Shown here in pieces: positions 35,409 through 42,765 of a stretch of DNA of 64,000 bases. Every line of letters begins with the position of its first letter. Position 1 is the stretch's first letter. The notes under the pieces are model-generated. The model had not been told where the DNA came from. It saw only the letters and a program-made list of their open reading frames with translations, and ran no database searches. The translations under genes were made by a program, and so were the position numbers. This DNA comes from Yoonia maritima (GTDB lineage: Bacteria > Pseudomonadota > Alphaproteobacteria > Rhodobacterales > Rhodobacteraceae): NCBI RefSeq assembly GCF_003003285.1, contig NZ_PVTP01000008.1, forward strand, positions 110,312-174,311. Direction: 5' to 3'.

Positions 35409-35454
35409 TATACGAAACGTTTCGTATATATTTGAATAGAACGAACCGTTTCAT
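35409..35454. promoter_or_regulatory. Tandem TetR-type operators in the divergent promoter region
   Basis: A perfect 20-bp palindrome, TATACGAAACGTTTCGTATA, occupies 35409-35428. A second copy of its core, ACGAACCGTTTCAT (35441-35454), matches ACGAAACGTTTCGT (35412-35425) at 12 of 14 bases, 29 bases away. The sites lie between the TetR gene and the divergent small-membrane/azoreductase pair, so one repressor could control both. Confidence 0.75.
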
Positions 35455-35482
35455 TAAGTCAACCACTGTGGTAAACACAGCC

Positions 35483-36079
35483 ATGACCAAAGAGCCACGA
35501 CGTAAATCCATTGGTGCGGCGCGCAATCCGGCCAGCGCTGAAGCCATCCTGAACGCAGCAGAACAGGTTCTCATCGAGAAGGGGTATAAGGGCTTCACGA
35601 TTGATGAAGTTGCCCGCAGGGCAAAGGCTGGAAAGCCCACAATATACAAGTGGTGGCCCAATAAAGCGGTTCTACTGCTTGATGTCTACATGCGTCAGAA
35701 ATCAATTATTTTTCAAAACACCGGGAAGTTCGAAGATGATCTTGTCGCATTCATCGACGCTATCTTTACCAACTGGCGAGAGACACCAACCGGTCCAATT
35801 TTTCGGTCCATCATTGCTGAAGCCCAGTCCGATGAAGCATCAAGAGAAGCGGTCTCCAAGTTTGCTACGGACAGACAGGCTGAAACTAGTTTTTTAATCT
35901 TGCAGGGACTGAAGCGCGGCGATGTCCGTGATTCTGTTGATCCAATAAGAGTAGCGCGATGGATTGGAGCATATCTTTGGTATCAGCTCTTAACGGGTAA
36001 TCTGGATCATACTACTGCTGATATACGCGATGACGTCGAAATTCTGCTGATGGGTTTAGCGAACGGGACGCAAAGCTAG
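35483..36079 (+). CDS. TetR-family regulator divergent from the azoreductase operon
   Basis: A 198-residue repressor. The helix-turn-helix is GFTIDEVARRAKAGKPTIYK followed by WWPNK, typical of the TetR group with a C-terminal TetR_C_11-like domain. ATG 35483 is chosen; the open frame reaches 35375 but would run through the operators. It lies next to tandem palindromes and probably represses itself and the azoreductase-side operon in response to an electrophilic or aromatic compound. Its base composition is more AT-rich than that of the flanking operons. Confidence 0.88.
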   Translation: MTKEPRRKSIGAARNPASAEAILNAAEQVLIEKGYKGFTIDEVARRAKAGKPTIYKWWPNKAVLLLDVYMRQKSIIFQNTGKFEDDLVAFIDAIFTNWRETPTGPIFRSIIAEAQSDEASREAVSKFATDRQAETSFLILQGLKRGDVRDSVDPIRVARWIGAYLWYQLLTGNLDHTTADIRDDVEILLMGLANGTQS

Positions 36080-36099
36080 GACCGCAAATCTGGCCTTAG

Positions 36100-36355
36100 C
36101 ACAGTTTGGACCTGTCGTGCTGACGCAAGATCTTCTGGTAATCGTGCGAACAATACTGACTGCCGCGATCCGTATGATGAATGCCCCCCTTGGGTGGTTT
36201 CCGTAACGCTATGCCCATCTTCACAAAATTGCGCTTCATACGATTGCTCACGGCCCAGCCGATCACACGCCGAGAATGCAGGTCCAAGATCACAGCGAGG
36301 TAAAACCGCGCGTGCTGACACCAACGACATGGCAAGGCCTCGTGGTTGGAAAGCT
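36100..36355 (-). pseudogene. IS3-family transposase (OrfB) remnant
   Basis: The minus-strand frame contains FYLAVILDLHSRRVIGWAVS and then HHTDRGSQYCSHDYQKILRQ, the core of an IS3-type DDE integrase including the second catalytic Asp in TDRGSQY. Between them a few residues are missing relative to intact copies (NRMKRNFVKMGIALRKPP). The similarity stops soon after LRQH and no start, first Asp region or final Glu helix is present. It is a decayed fragment of about 85 codons, marking a past insertion between the TetR gene and the biosynthetic cluster. Confidence 0.75.
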
Positions 36356-36359
36356 CCAT

Positions 36360-36764
36360 TTGTGTTTTTCGGTAAACCTAAACCGCAAGTCGAGACCTCA
36401 ATCTGACGGTTGACTAAGAATCACATCCTTAAAGAAGACACGAGGGCGTCGCGAAATTGTCGGTTGCGATGAACATACAGGACCATGGGGGTGGACTTAA
36501 TCCGTAAGGTTTCATTCATCCGGGGTGCATGATCGATGTGAAATTAGATCAGTTCCTTGGCACTCTATCAATAATTACAGAATCTTAGCGGAGAATTGGA
36601 CGTCGTTTTCGCGATCATACACGTCCAGATTCATGATTTAGGTTGTTCATTTTCGTGAAAGAGGACGCATCCTTGATGAAGATGTCGCTACCTCTGGCTT
36701 CAAGGTTTTATTGGCTCAAAAGACAGCCCCGAACCGCATGAATTGAGACCTGCCGGAGTTTATT
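36360..36764. other. Non-coding stretch between the IS remnant and the biosynthetic cluster
   Basis: About 400 bases hold no convincing gene. A 7-bp-arm inverted repeat, TGGACGT (36598-36604) with ACGTCCA (36621-36627), lies 140 bases before the first cluster gene. The DNA is more AT-rich than the genes. The promoter of the cluster should be here, but I cannot point to a convincing -35/-10 pair. Confidence 0.5.
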
Positions 36765-37697
36765 GTGACCCACCTTAGCCACATCGCGCTGCCCCAAGAG
36801 GGGAAGTCACAGCAGCCTATTATGACGCTGACTGATACTCATGGCGTCAACCGCCGTGCGCAGATGATGTACGAACGTTTTTATGGACTTCAAGAGGTCA
36901 TGCAGCATGAACAGTGTTTGGGCGGAATGTTGTCTGCCGCGCTGCGTGATGTGTTGGTTCATCTTGATGATACGCAAATGGGCGCAGGTCATTTGGTATA
37001 CTGCAAGACGCAGACCCATAATACGCTCAGCACCGATAATTGGTTGCGAGGATTTGCCGATGATCACGGGCTGCACGATTGGGAAGTCTCTGCGCTGTCC
37101 ATGACAAGCTGCGCGTCGGCGCTGGTTCAGATGCACATGACGCAAACCATGAGCAAACCGGACGAGCCGCTGATCATTCTGACAGGCGAAAAAACGTTCC
37201 ATCCTTGGGTTAGCCGTCTGCCTGTGGGGCTGTTGGCGGAAATTCCTGCGGCTGCGTTGTTCAACGTGGACCAAAAGAGTTGGAACATCGCCGGCACTGC
37301 GATCCGGCATTTGCCTCGCTTTCATGAAAACCCTGATGTGATGTCTGCAGATGATCGCCGCGCTTTGCAGGACGCCTATGCCTCTGGGTTGATCGCATTC
37401 ATCGCTGACAGCTTGGCGCAATTCGCACCAGAGCTGCGCGACGATATGATCTTTCTACCGCATAACCTGAACCAACCTGTGACCCGCATGATCCTAGATC
37501 ATTTCGGGTGGAAAGACCGATGCTTTCAAGGCGACATCGCGCGCGCCGGGCACGGGTTCTGTTCCGATATTTTTCTCAACTTGGACGCATTTGATACGAG
37601 CGATCACCGTGCCTCTCAAGTTCTTGTTCTTGCAGCAGGCACCGGCGTAACGTTCGCGACATGCCTGCTGGACCGCACACTAAAACATTCAATTTAA
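36765..37697 (+). CDS. Ketoacyl-ACP synthase III-like protein with Cys-His-His set
   Basis: A 310-residue thiolase-fold protein of the KASIII type. Cys116 lies in SMTSCASALVQM, His233 in FLPHNLN. The site that normally holds Asn (GN) reads AGHGF, with His263. It should accept an acyl chain on Cys116 and transfer it to a carrier-bound or amine/alcohol acceptor, but overall similarity to housekeeping FabH is low. Start is GTG 36765 after GGAG. A carrier protein gene follows at once, so the pair probably works together as the opening of the cluster. Confidence 0.78.
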   Translation: MTHLSHIALPQEGKSQQPIMTLTDTHGVNRRAQMMYERFYGLQEVMQHEQCLGGMLSAALRDVLVHLDDTQMGAGHLVYCKTQTHNTLSTDNWLRGFADDHGLHDWEVSALSMTSCASALVQMHMTQTMSKPDEPLIILTGEKTFHPWVSRLPVGLLAEIPAAALFNVDQKSWNIAGTAIRHLPRFHENPDVMSADDRRALQDAYASGLIAFIADSLAQFAPELRDDMIFLPHNLNQPVTRMILDHFGWKDRCFQGDIARAGHGFCSDIFLNLDAFDTSDHRASQVLVLAAGTGVTFATCLLDRTLKHSI

Positions 37698-37707
37698 AAG
37701 GATATTG

Positions 37708-37983
37708 ATGATGGATACGATGATTTCAAAAGCGATCGCTGAAGTATTGAGCGATGTGACAGAACGCCCTGTTGAACAGATTGATCCCGAAGCGCGCTTC
37801 GACAAAGATTTCGATCTGGACAGCTATATGTTCGTGCAGTTCCTGCTGAGCCTTGAAGATAAGATCCCAAACCTGCGCTTTGATCCTGAATCAATCGGAC
37901 AGGCCGGTTTTAACACGATGGGCAGCCTCGTGCAGCACATCGCGGACCGTGTGGAACCAGAATTGGCTGGGGCCAATGCTTGA
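37708..37983 (+). CDS. Acyl/peptidyl carrier protein (first of three)
   Basis: A 91-residue carrier. The phosphopantetheine site is Ser39 in DFDLDSYMFVQF. Length and helical pattern fit ACPs. ATGs at 37708 and 37711 are both possible after AAGGA; a TTG at 37705 also opens the frame. The gene ends 8 bases into the next gene. Activation would need the PPTase encoded at 61241. Its partner is probably the KASIII-like protein directly upstream. Confidence 0.85.
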   Translation: MMDTMISKAIAEVLSDVTERPVEQIDPEARFDKDFDLDSYMFVQFLLSLEDKIPNLRFDPESIGQAGFNTMGSLVQHIADRVEPELAGANA

Positions 37984-38620
37984 TACTGCGCGTTTTGGTT
38001 TGGGGGAGCAGGTTTTTTCCTGCGCCCGCGAAGCCGCCCCGGATGACGCGCTAAGGGTCGCCTGTGAGGCCGTCTCAGGCATCTCGGGGAACCTAGTTTG
38101 CGGCCCATTCGTGGTACATCGGCCCGGCGATATATTGGTGAATGCGGCGGCACCCGGCGCATCGGTGGAAATCCTTGAAGATTTGCAGGATGCCGGCCTT
38201 GCGCCGTTTGGGCTGACGCTGTCTCGCGTTCATTTCCCGGGCGGGCAAACATTACCGCCGCATGTTGGCACAGGGGCGATTGCGCTTCGGTTGGGTTTGC
38301 TTGCGCAGATGTTGGACCGTGCGTTTGTGCATTTGGAAAAGCGCGATAGCTTTGGCCAGAAATTGCTGCATCAGCCGCTTGTCAAAGGACAATTTTCGGC
38401 CAGCGGCACTTTGTTGACCCGTATCCGTGCTGAAATGGCTGTTGATGCCGCTGATCCGCTCGACGTGGAAACACTGCACGATGAGATCAGCCGTCACACC
38501 ATTCAAGTTGGTAAACTCATGGGCGGCCATGGTTTCAGAACCGGCAGCTTGAACGATCTTGAATATTTGTCCGGTCTGTTGTGCGCGTCCATGACGCCAC
38601 GTCCTGCAGGCGAAGCCTGA
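37976..38620 (+). CDS. Acyl-CoA-dehydrogenase C-terminal-domain-like protein
   Basis: The 214-residue protein starts at ATG 37976 inside the carrier gene's end. Residues 110-205 resemble only the C-terminal helical domain of acyl-CoA dehydrogenases (FVHLEKRDSFGQKLLHQPLV; QVGKLMGGHGFRTG). The flavin-binding middle domain and the final EGT-type catalytic Glu are missing. It may be a subunit that needs a partner, such as the next gene, or a scaffold. It is not a random fragment, as the frame is open and tightly coupled. Confidence 0.6.
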   Translation: MLDTARFGLGEQVFSCAREAAPDDALRVACEAVSGISGNLVCGPFVVHRPGDILVNAAAPGASVEILEDLQDAGLAPFGLTLSRVHFPGGQTLPPHVGTGAIALRLGLLAQMLDRAFVHLEKRDSFGQKLLHQPLVKGQFSASGTLLTRIRAEMAVDAADPLDVETLHDEISRHTIQVGKLMGGHGFRTGSLNDLEYLSGLLCASMTPRPAGEA

Positions 38621-38623
38621 GAC

Positions 38624-39232
38624 ATGGCCTTTGCAACACATATCAAAGAGGCACATTTGCTGGCAAAAGGCGTTTTGCCGCATCGCCCGCAGATGCATAA
38701 CCTTGAAGATCAAAGTCATCTGGATTGTTGGCGAAATGCCCACGGGGTCGATACAGCGCGTGTCGTAAGCGCGTGTGGTTTTGATGACGGTACAGGGCAA
38801 ACGACGTTGCATCCGACTGGTTTGCAACGTGATTGGACTGCTTTGTGTGGGCAGGTTGAAACGCCAATGCTGGTGTATTTGCACCGCGGCCACCAACCCG
38901 ACACCCGCTGTCCTATTCTACAAGATTTGCTGCAGACGTTAGACCATCGCGGCGGCGTTCATGCGTTGCGCGTGGAAGATAGGCGTGCGCTTCATGATGC
39001 GCTGGAGCTGAGTCGTGCGCTCGCGGTGCGGTTTGGTTTGGTGCTGGTGCTGAACGACCCGACCCGTCGTTTGTGTGCCGAAAGCCCAATGCCCGCGCCG
39101 CTACGGTATATGTTGCTAGCCAATGAGCACCGCGCCCACAACCTGCGCGAACGTCAAACTGCGCACAGCATCGCGCCGTATCAAACTGCTACTTCCCCCA
39201 TTTCACACACAGTTATTTCGGAGATTCATTAA
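38624..39232 (+). CDS. Hypothetical protein of the cluster
   Basis: The 202-residue product is not recognised. It lies 3 bases after the dehydrogenase-like gene and shares one base with the exporter gene, so it is surely translated as part of the operon. It is His- and Leu-rich, has no signal peptide or membrane segment, and holds a helical stretch DRRALHDALELSRALAVRFG followed by a hydrophobic LVLVLN strand. It could be a subunit of the flanking dehydrogenase-like protein; nothing in the sequence proves this. Confidence 0.6.
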   Translation: MAFATHIKEAHLLAKGVLPHRPQMHNLEDQSHLDCWRNAHGVDTARVVSACGFDDGTGQTTLHPTGLQRDWTALCGQVETPMLVYLHRGHQPDTRCPILQDLLQTLDHRGGVHALRVEDRRALHDALELSRALAVRFGLVLVLNDPTRRLCAESPMPAPLRYMLLANEHRAHNLRERQTAHSIAPYQTATSPISHTVISEIH

Positions 39233-40611
39233 TGTCATCTCTTGACGCATCTTCCGCTTCACTATCGGGCATACGCCCGCCGTCGATGGCGCAAGTCCTC
39301 TTCAAAATCATGGCGCTTGCTATTCCTTTTGCGCTTGGCGCTGCTGTTACATCCAGCCTTAACCTTGGCAAAGTCGCGCTGTTGTCGCGTGCACCTGGCA
39401 CGGGCGCATTGCATGAATTATCATTGATGCAGCCAAGCTTTGTTCTGATCCTTGCGATCATGGAAGGCTTAGCGATTACCAACCAAGTGTTCAGCGCAAA
39501 ATCACGCAACAATTGGCCACGTCGTGGCGTTTTGCGCGCCTCGCGTCGGTTGTCGATCATCGGTGTGGGTGTTTTCGTTGCCCTAGCTACGGTTGGCTAT
39601 GCCGTCCCGCAGTTCATTGAAATCAACGATCCAGTTTTAGCCCAGACCGCTGAACTTTTCCCACTATTTGTATTATCGATGACCTTGTTTGCAGTCTTTG
39701 ACATTTATTACGGCGCGATGCGTGGTCAAGGCCGTATCATGTTGGGTCTACTGCCTTTTGCTGCCTTGGTCGTAATCGACTTGGCGGTGACCTATGTGCT
39801 GGTGTCCCAATACGGTTGGGGTTTTGAAGCGGTGCTGCTTGGCAATCTTGTCGGCGCTGGTTTGATGTTGCCGGTGATCATGTGGCTGCTCAAGCGTGAA
39901 GTCGCTGACGGCGAAGAAAGCCCCGATCAACCGCTTCGGATCCGGATGCGCCAGCTTCAGATCGGTGTTGGTATCCCTGTGTTCAGTTCGCTTGTTGTTG
40001 GCTTTATCAGCGCCTCGGTTGCTTTTCCGATTTTGGCTAAGCTGGGACAAGAACACGTATCAGCGTTCTTTGTGATTCTGCGCTACCGCATTGCATTTAT
40101 GATCCCTGCGATTGCGATTGGATCTGCGATTGCCATTTTGGTGAACCAAGCGGCGGAGGAGGGGGGCGACAAGTCGAGTCTAAGCTTCTTGAGCATTGGC
40201 GTGCCTGTGATGTTGGTGCTGTACATTGGTGCCACGCTGGGCCTGTCCCAATGGTCGGGTATTCTGAACTTATTGGTCCCCGTTGATGCGGATGCAGCAC
40301 TGCGCGGTGCGACGGAAGCGATGTTTAATCTGTTGCTCGTGACGTTCTTCTTGGTGGCTGGCAGCGCGATGCTGCAGGTGATCTTGGAACAATTGGGGCG
40401 CGGCGGGCAGGTGTTCGCTATTACAGTCCTGATTGAATTGGGCACGTGCGGTGTTCTGGTTTGGGCGATGCAAGACAATACCACCGTAGAACGTGTTGCG
40501 ACCGTGTTTAACGGATTTGCATTGGTAGGGTTTGTATTGTTTGGGCTGCAGATGCTGTTGCTGATCCGCAAGCTGAAGATCCAACACGAGGACACCAGCG
40601 ATGCTGTTTGA
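39232..40611 (+). CDS. MATE-family exporter
   Basis: A 459-residue inner-membrane protein with about twelve helices, arranged as two six-helix halves. Family features include an early FALGAAVTSSLNLGKVALLS, then YYGAMRGQGRIMLGLLPFAA. MATE carriers export small organic molecules against cations. The position between cluster enzymes suggests that it exports the product or an intermediate. It is the first of two export systems in the cluster. Confidence 0.82.
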   Translation: MSSLDASSASLSGIRPPSMAQVLFKIMALAIPFALGAAVTSSLNLGKVALLSRAPGTGALHELSLMQPSFVLILAIMEGLAITNQVFSAKSRNNWPRRGVLRASRRLSIIGVGVFVALATVGYAVPQFIEINDPVLAQTAELFPLFVLSMTLFAVFDIYYGAMRGQGRIMLGLLPFAALVVIDLAVTYVLVSQYGWGFEAVLLGNLVGAGLMLPVIMWLLKREVADGEESPDQPLRIRMRQLQIGVGIPVFSSLVVGFISASVAFPILAKLGQEHVSAFFVILRYRIAFMIPAIAIGSAIAILVNQAAEEGGDKSSLSFLSIGVPVMLVLYIGATLGLSQWSGILNLLVPVDADAALRGATEAMFNLLLVTFFLVAGSAMLQVILEQLGRGGQVFAITVLIELGTCGVLVWAMQDNTTVERVATVFNGFALVGFVLFGLQMLLLIRKLKIQHEDTSDAV

Positions 40612-41524
40612 GCTTGTGTATCCGGGCCTATGTCTTGCCGAAGGTTTGGGCCGACTGGCAGGGCGTCGCCGCCTTGCTGGCACCCCTTACACATACCGCG
40701 CAACGCGGTGCCGGATGAAGCGCCGCGAAATCGATCTGCTGACAAAGGTGTCGCCACAACTTGGCGCACGTGTGGCATTGCGCCGGTTTGAAGCAATGCG
40801 CCCGCGTGAGCAGGACGGCAAGCAGATAACAACGCTGAAACGCGCGGCAGGTGTCGATGCTACCTTGGTTGAGAAACGTTTCGGTCCTAAAGACGGGCCA
40901 CGTATTTTGCTTGTGCACGGGTGGAACGCGACGGGCGACATGATGCACCCGCTTGCCGCTGCGTTGGCTGCGCAAGGTGCACATGTGATCGTACCAGACC
41001 TTCCTGGTGAAGGCGCGAACCCAGCGGCTGTACTTAGCTTTACCGAAAAGGCGCGGATCATTGCGGTCTGCTATGCCGATCTGTCGTTTGACGCAATCGT
41101 TGGCCATTCAGCCGGAGGGTTGATTGCAGCGCAAGCCATTGAACAAGGGTTGAAATGCCAACGATTGCTGACAGTGTGTTCACCCTTATCAATGGCGACA
41201 TTGCTGTCCGCCTATTTGATCAAAACCGCAGCACCACTACCAGTTTTCGAAGCGATCCTTGCGTATTACGAACGCCGTGAACGCCGTAACCCGCATCAAG
41301 TTGGTGCGGCGTTGTTCAAGTCGATCGCCGGGCGGATCACGATTGTGCATGCCCAAAACGATTGGCAGGTCAAAGTGTCCGAAGGTCATGCGATTGCAGG
41401 TCTCTGCGCTACGCAACCTTTCATCTTGGACAAGTGCAACCACCACACGATCCTCGACGATTTACGTTTGCATGACTTTGTGGCCCGCACGGTCATGCCC
41501 GCGAAAGCAGGTGCGTTATGCTGA
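40601..41524 (+). CDS. Alpha/beta hydrolase
   Basis: A 307-residue hydrolase. The oxyanion region is LLVHGWNATGDMMHPLA, the nucleophile elbow VGHSAGGLIAAQ, the acid lies in HAQNDWQV and the base is His in CNHHTILDD. The first 80 residues form a basic, helical extension with an early hydrophobic segment. It overlaps both neighbours (11 and 7 bases). It may act as a thioesterase, as an amide- or ester-forming enzyme, or may edit mis-loaded carriers. Confidence 0.82.
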   Translation: MLFELVYPGLCLAEGLGRLAGRRRLAGTPYTYRATRCRMKRREIDLLTKVSPQLGARVALRRFEAMRPREQDGKQITTLKRAAGVDATLVEKRFGPKDGPRILLVHGWNATGDMMHPLAAALAAQGAHVIVPDLPGEGANPAAVLSFTEKARIIAVCYADLSFDAIVGHSAGGLIAAQAIEQGLKCQRLLTVCSPLSMATLLSAYLIKTAAPLPVFEAILAYYERRERRNPHQVGAALFKSIAGRITIVHAQNDWQVKVSEGHAIAGLCATQPFILDKCNHHTILDDLRLHDFVARTVMPAKAGALC

Positions 41525-42444
41525 ATATTATCGATATCACGATTGCCTACCCTGAGCGGCAAGAAAAATTGACCGATTTGTGCGCTGATCTGGATCTGTC
41601 GCGTGATCAGATGCGGATGTTCGACCGGTTCTTCGGCTTTAATCAGTTCAACTGTGATCACGCTGAACCGCTACAAGCTTTAATGGATCGCGCTGCGGCT
41701 ACCGTTCTTAGGCGCAATCCGACACAGGATGCTGATCTTAGCCATGTTGTGCATTGCCATACGCTGATGGCCACGGGGTTATTCGGGTATGATGATACCG
41801 ACGTTCTGGGTGGCTTTAAGGCCCGCGGTTGCGAAACGTTTAGCGCCACAATGAACCATTGCGCCACTGGTGTCAGCATGTTGGGTGTATTTGATAAGAT
41901 GCTTGGCCCGGATGACGTGGGCCTGATCCTGATCGGTGAAAAGGCGTTTCACCCTGCCATTCGCGTGATTGAAAACACGACGGTGATGGGCGAAGCGGCG
42001 GCTGCGATTTTGGTTGGACGTCAACCGGGGCCCTACCGGGTAATCGATACGTTCACGCATCACGCCCCGTCGTTCTGGAAGAACACTGGACTGCGGGACG
42101 AGAATTATCTGGCTGGTTTTGACACCGCCTATATGAGTTTAGCCTGCGATAGTCTGACAATGGCGATGGACCATTTTGGGCGCAACTACGGTCAAATTCG
42201 CAAGCTTTTGCCGCATAACGTCAACGTCCCTTCATGGTGCCAAATCGCCGCTGAAACTGGAATCGCACGCGATAAATTGCAGCTTTCGACAATCGGCGAA
42301 CGTGGTCACTGCTTCGGCGCCGATCCATTTATTAACCTCACCCACACGGCCAGTGCTGGCGGATTAGATCCAGCAGACGAGGTGCTGTTGTTCAGCATCG
42401 GGCTTGGCGCGACGGCGTCTTGCGCACTGCTTCAAGTCGCATGA
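41518..42444 (+). CDS. Ketoacyl-ACP synthase III-like protein with Cys-His-His set
   Basis: A 308-residue KASIII-fold enzyme. Cys115 lies in TMNHCATGVSML, His233 in LLPHNVN, and His264 in ERGHCFGADP replaces the usual Asn. It overlaps the hydrolase gene by 7 bases and is followed by the second carrier gene 37 bases later. The arrangement repeats the KASIII-carrier pair at the cluster start, so it may perform a second condensation or transfer. Confidence 0.8.
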   Translation: MLNIIDITIAYPERQEKLTDLCADLDLSRDQMRMFDRFFGFNQFNCDHAEPLQALMDRAAATVLRRNPTQDADLSHVVHCHTLMATGLFGYDDTDVLGGFKARGCETFSATMNHCATGVSMLGVFDKMLGPDDVGLILIGEKAFHPAIRVIENTTVMGEAAAAILVGRQPGPYRVIDTFTHHAPSFWKNTGLRDENYLAGFDTAYMSLACDSLTMAMDHFGRNYGQIRKLLPHNVNVPSWCQIAAETGIARDKLQLSTIGERGHCFGADPFINLTHTASAGGLDPADEVLLFSIGLGATASCALLQVA

Positions 42445-42481
42445 CCGATATCGCTCAATTTGAATTTCAAGGAGACTTAAT

Positions 42482-42763
42482 ATGACAAATTTCCACACGA
42501 TGATATGCGAAAGCCTTCACGATATTGGGCTGGGCCCGAACCGCGTTACACGTGCTGCGGATAATGAAACGCTGTATGGCACCGGCGGTTTGTTGAATTC
42601 GATTGAGCTGGTGCAATTTGTCGCCGCCCTGAGCGACCGCAGTGGCGTTGAAGCCTTTGAATTAATGGAGCATTTTCGAGGCGAAGACAGCATATTTGGT
42701 TCATTTTCCCGGCTTCAAGCATATTTTGAAGCCCGTGCAGCACAACAAACAATGGCAGGCTGA
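42482..42763 (+). CDS. Carrier protein (second of three)
   Basis: A 93-residue protein with the carrier pattern GGLLNSIELVQFV. Ser40 is the likely phosphopantetheine site; the preceding residue is Asn rather than the usual Asp. ATG 42482 follows AAGGAG. It stands between a KASIII-like gene and the decarboxylase-dehydrogenase gene, 2 bases before the latter, so it may present the substrate that is decarboxylated and desaturated. Confidence 0.75.
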   Translation: MTNFHTMICESLHDIGLGPNRVTRAADNETLYGTGGLLNSIELVQFVAALSDRSGVEAFELMEHFRGEDSIFGSFSRLQAYFEARAAQQTMAG

Positions 42764-42765
42764 AA

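Noticed and set aside
36598..36627. Inverted repeat TGGACGT/ACGTCCA upstream of the cluster
   Set aside because: Seven-base arms with a 16-base spacer are expected by chance in a 400-base gap; kept only as a note in the gap entry.
36360..36764. Possible promoter TTGGCA at 36557-36562
   Set aside because: No -10 box of acceptable quality lies 16-18 bases downstream.
40083..40832. 249-codon antisense frame across the MATE and hydrolase genes
   Set aside because: It covers two well-supported genes, and the translation is low-complexity with no family match.
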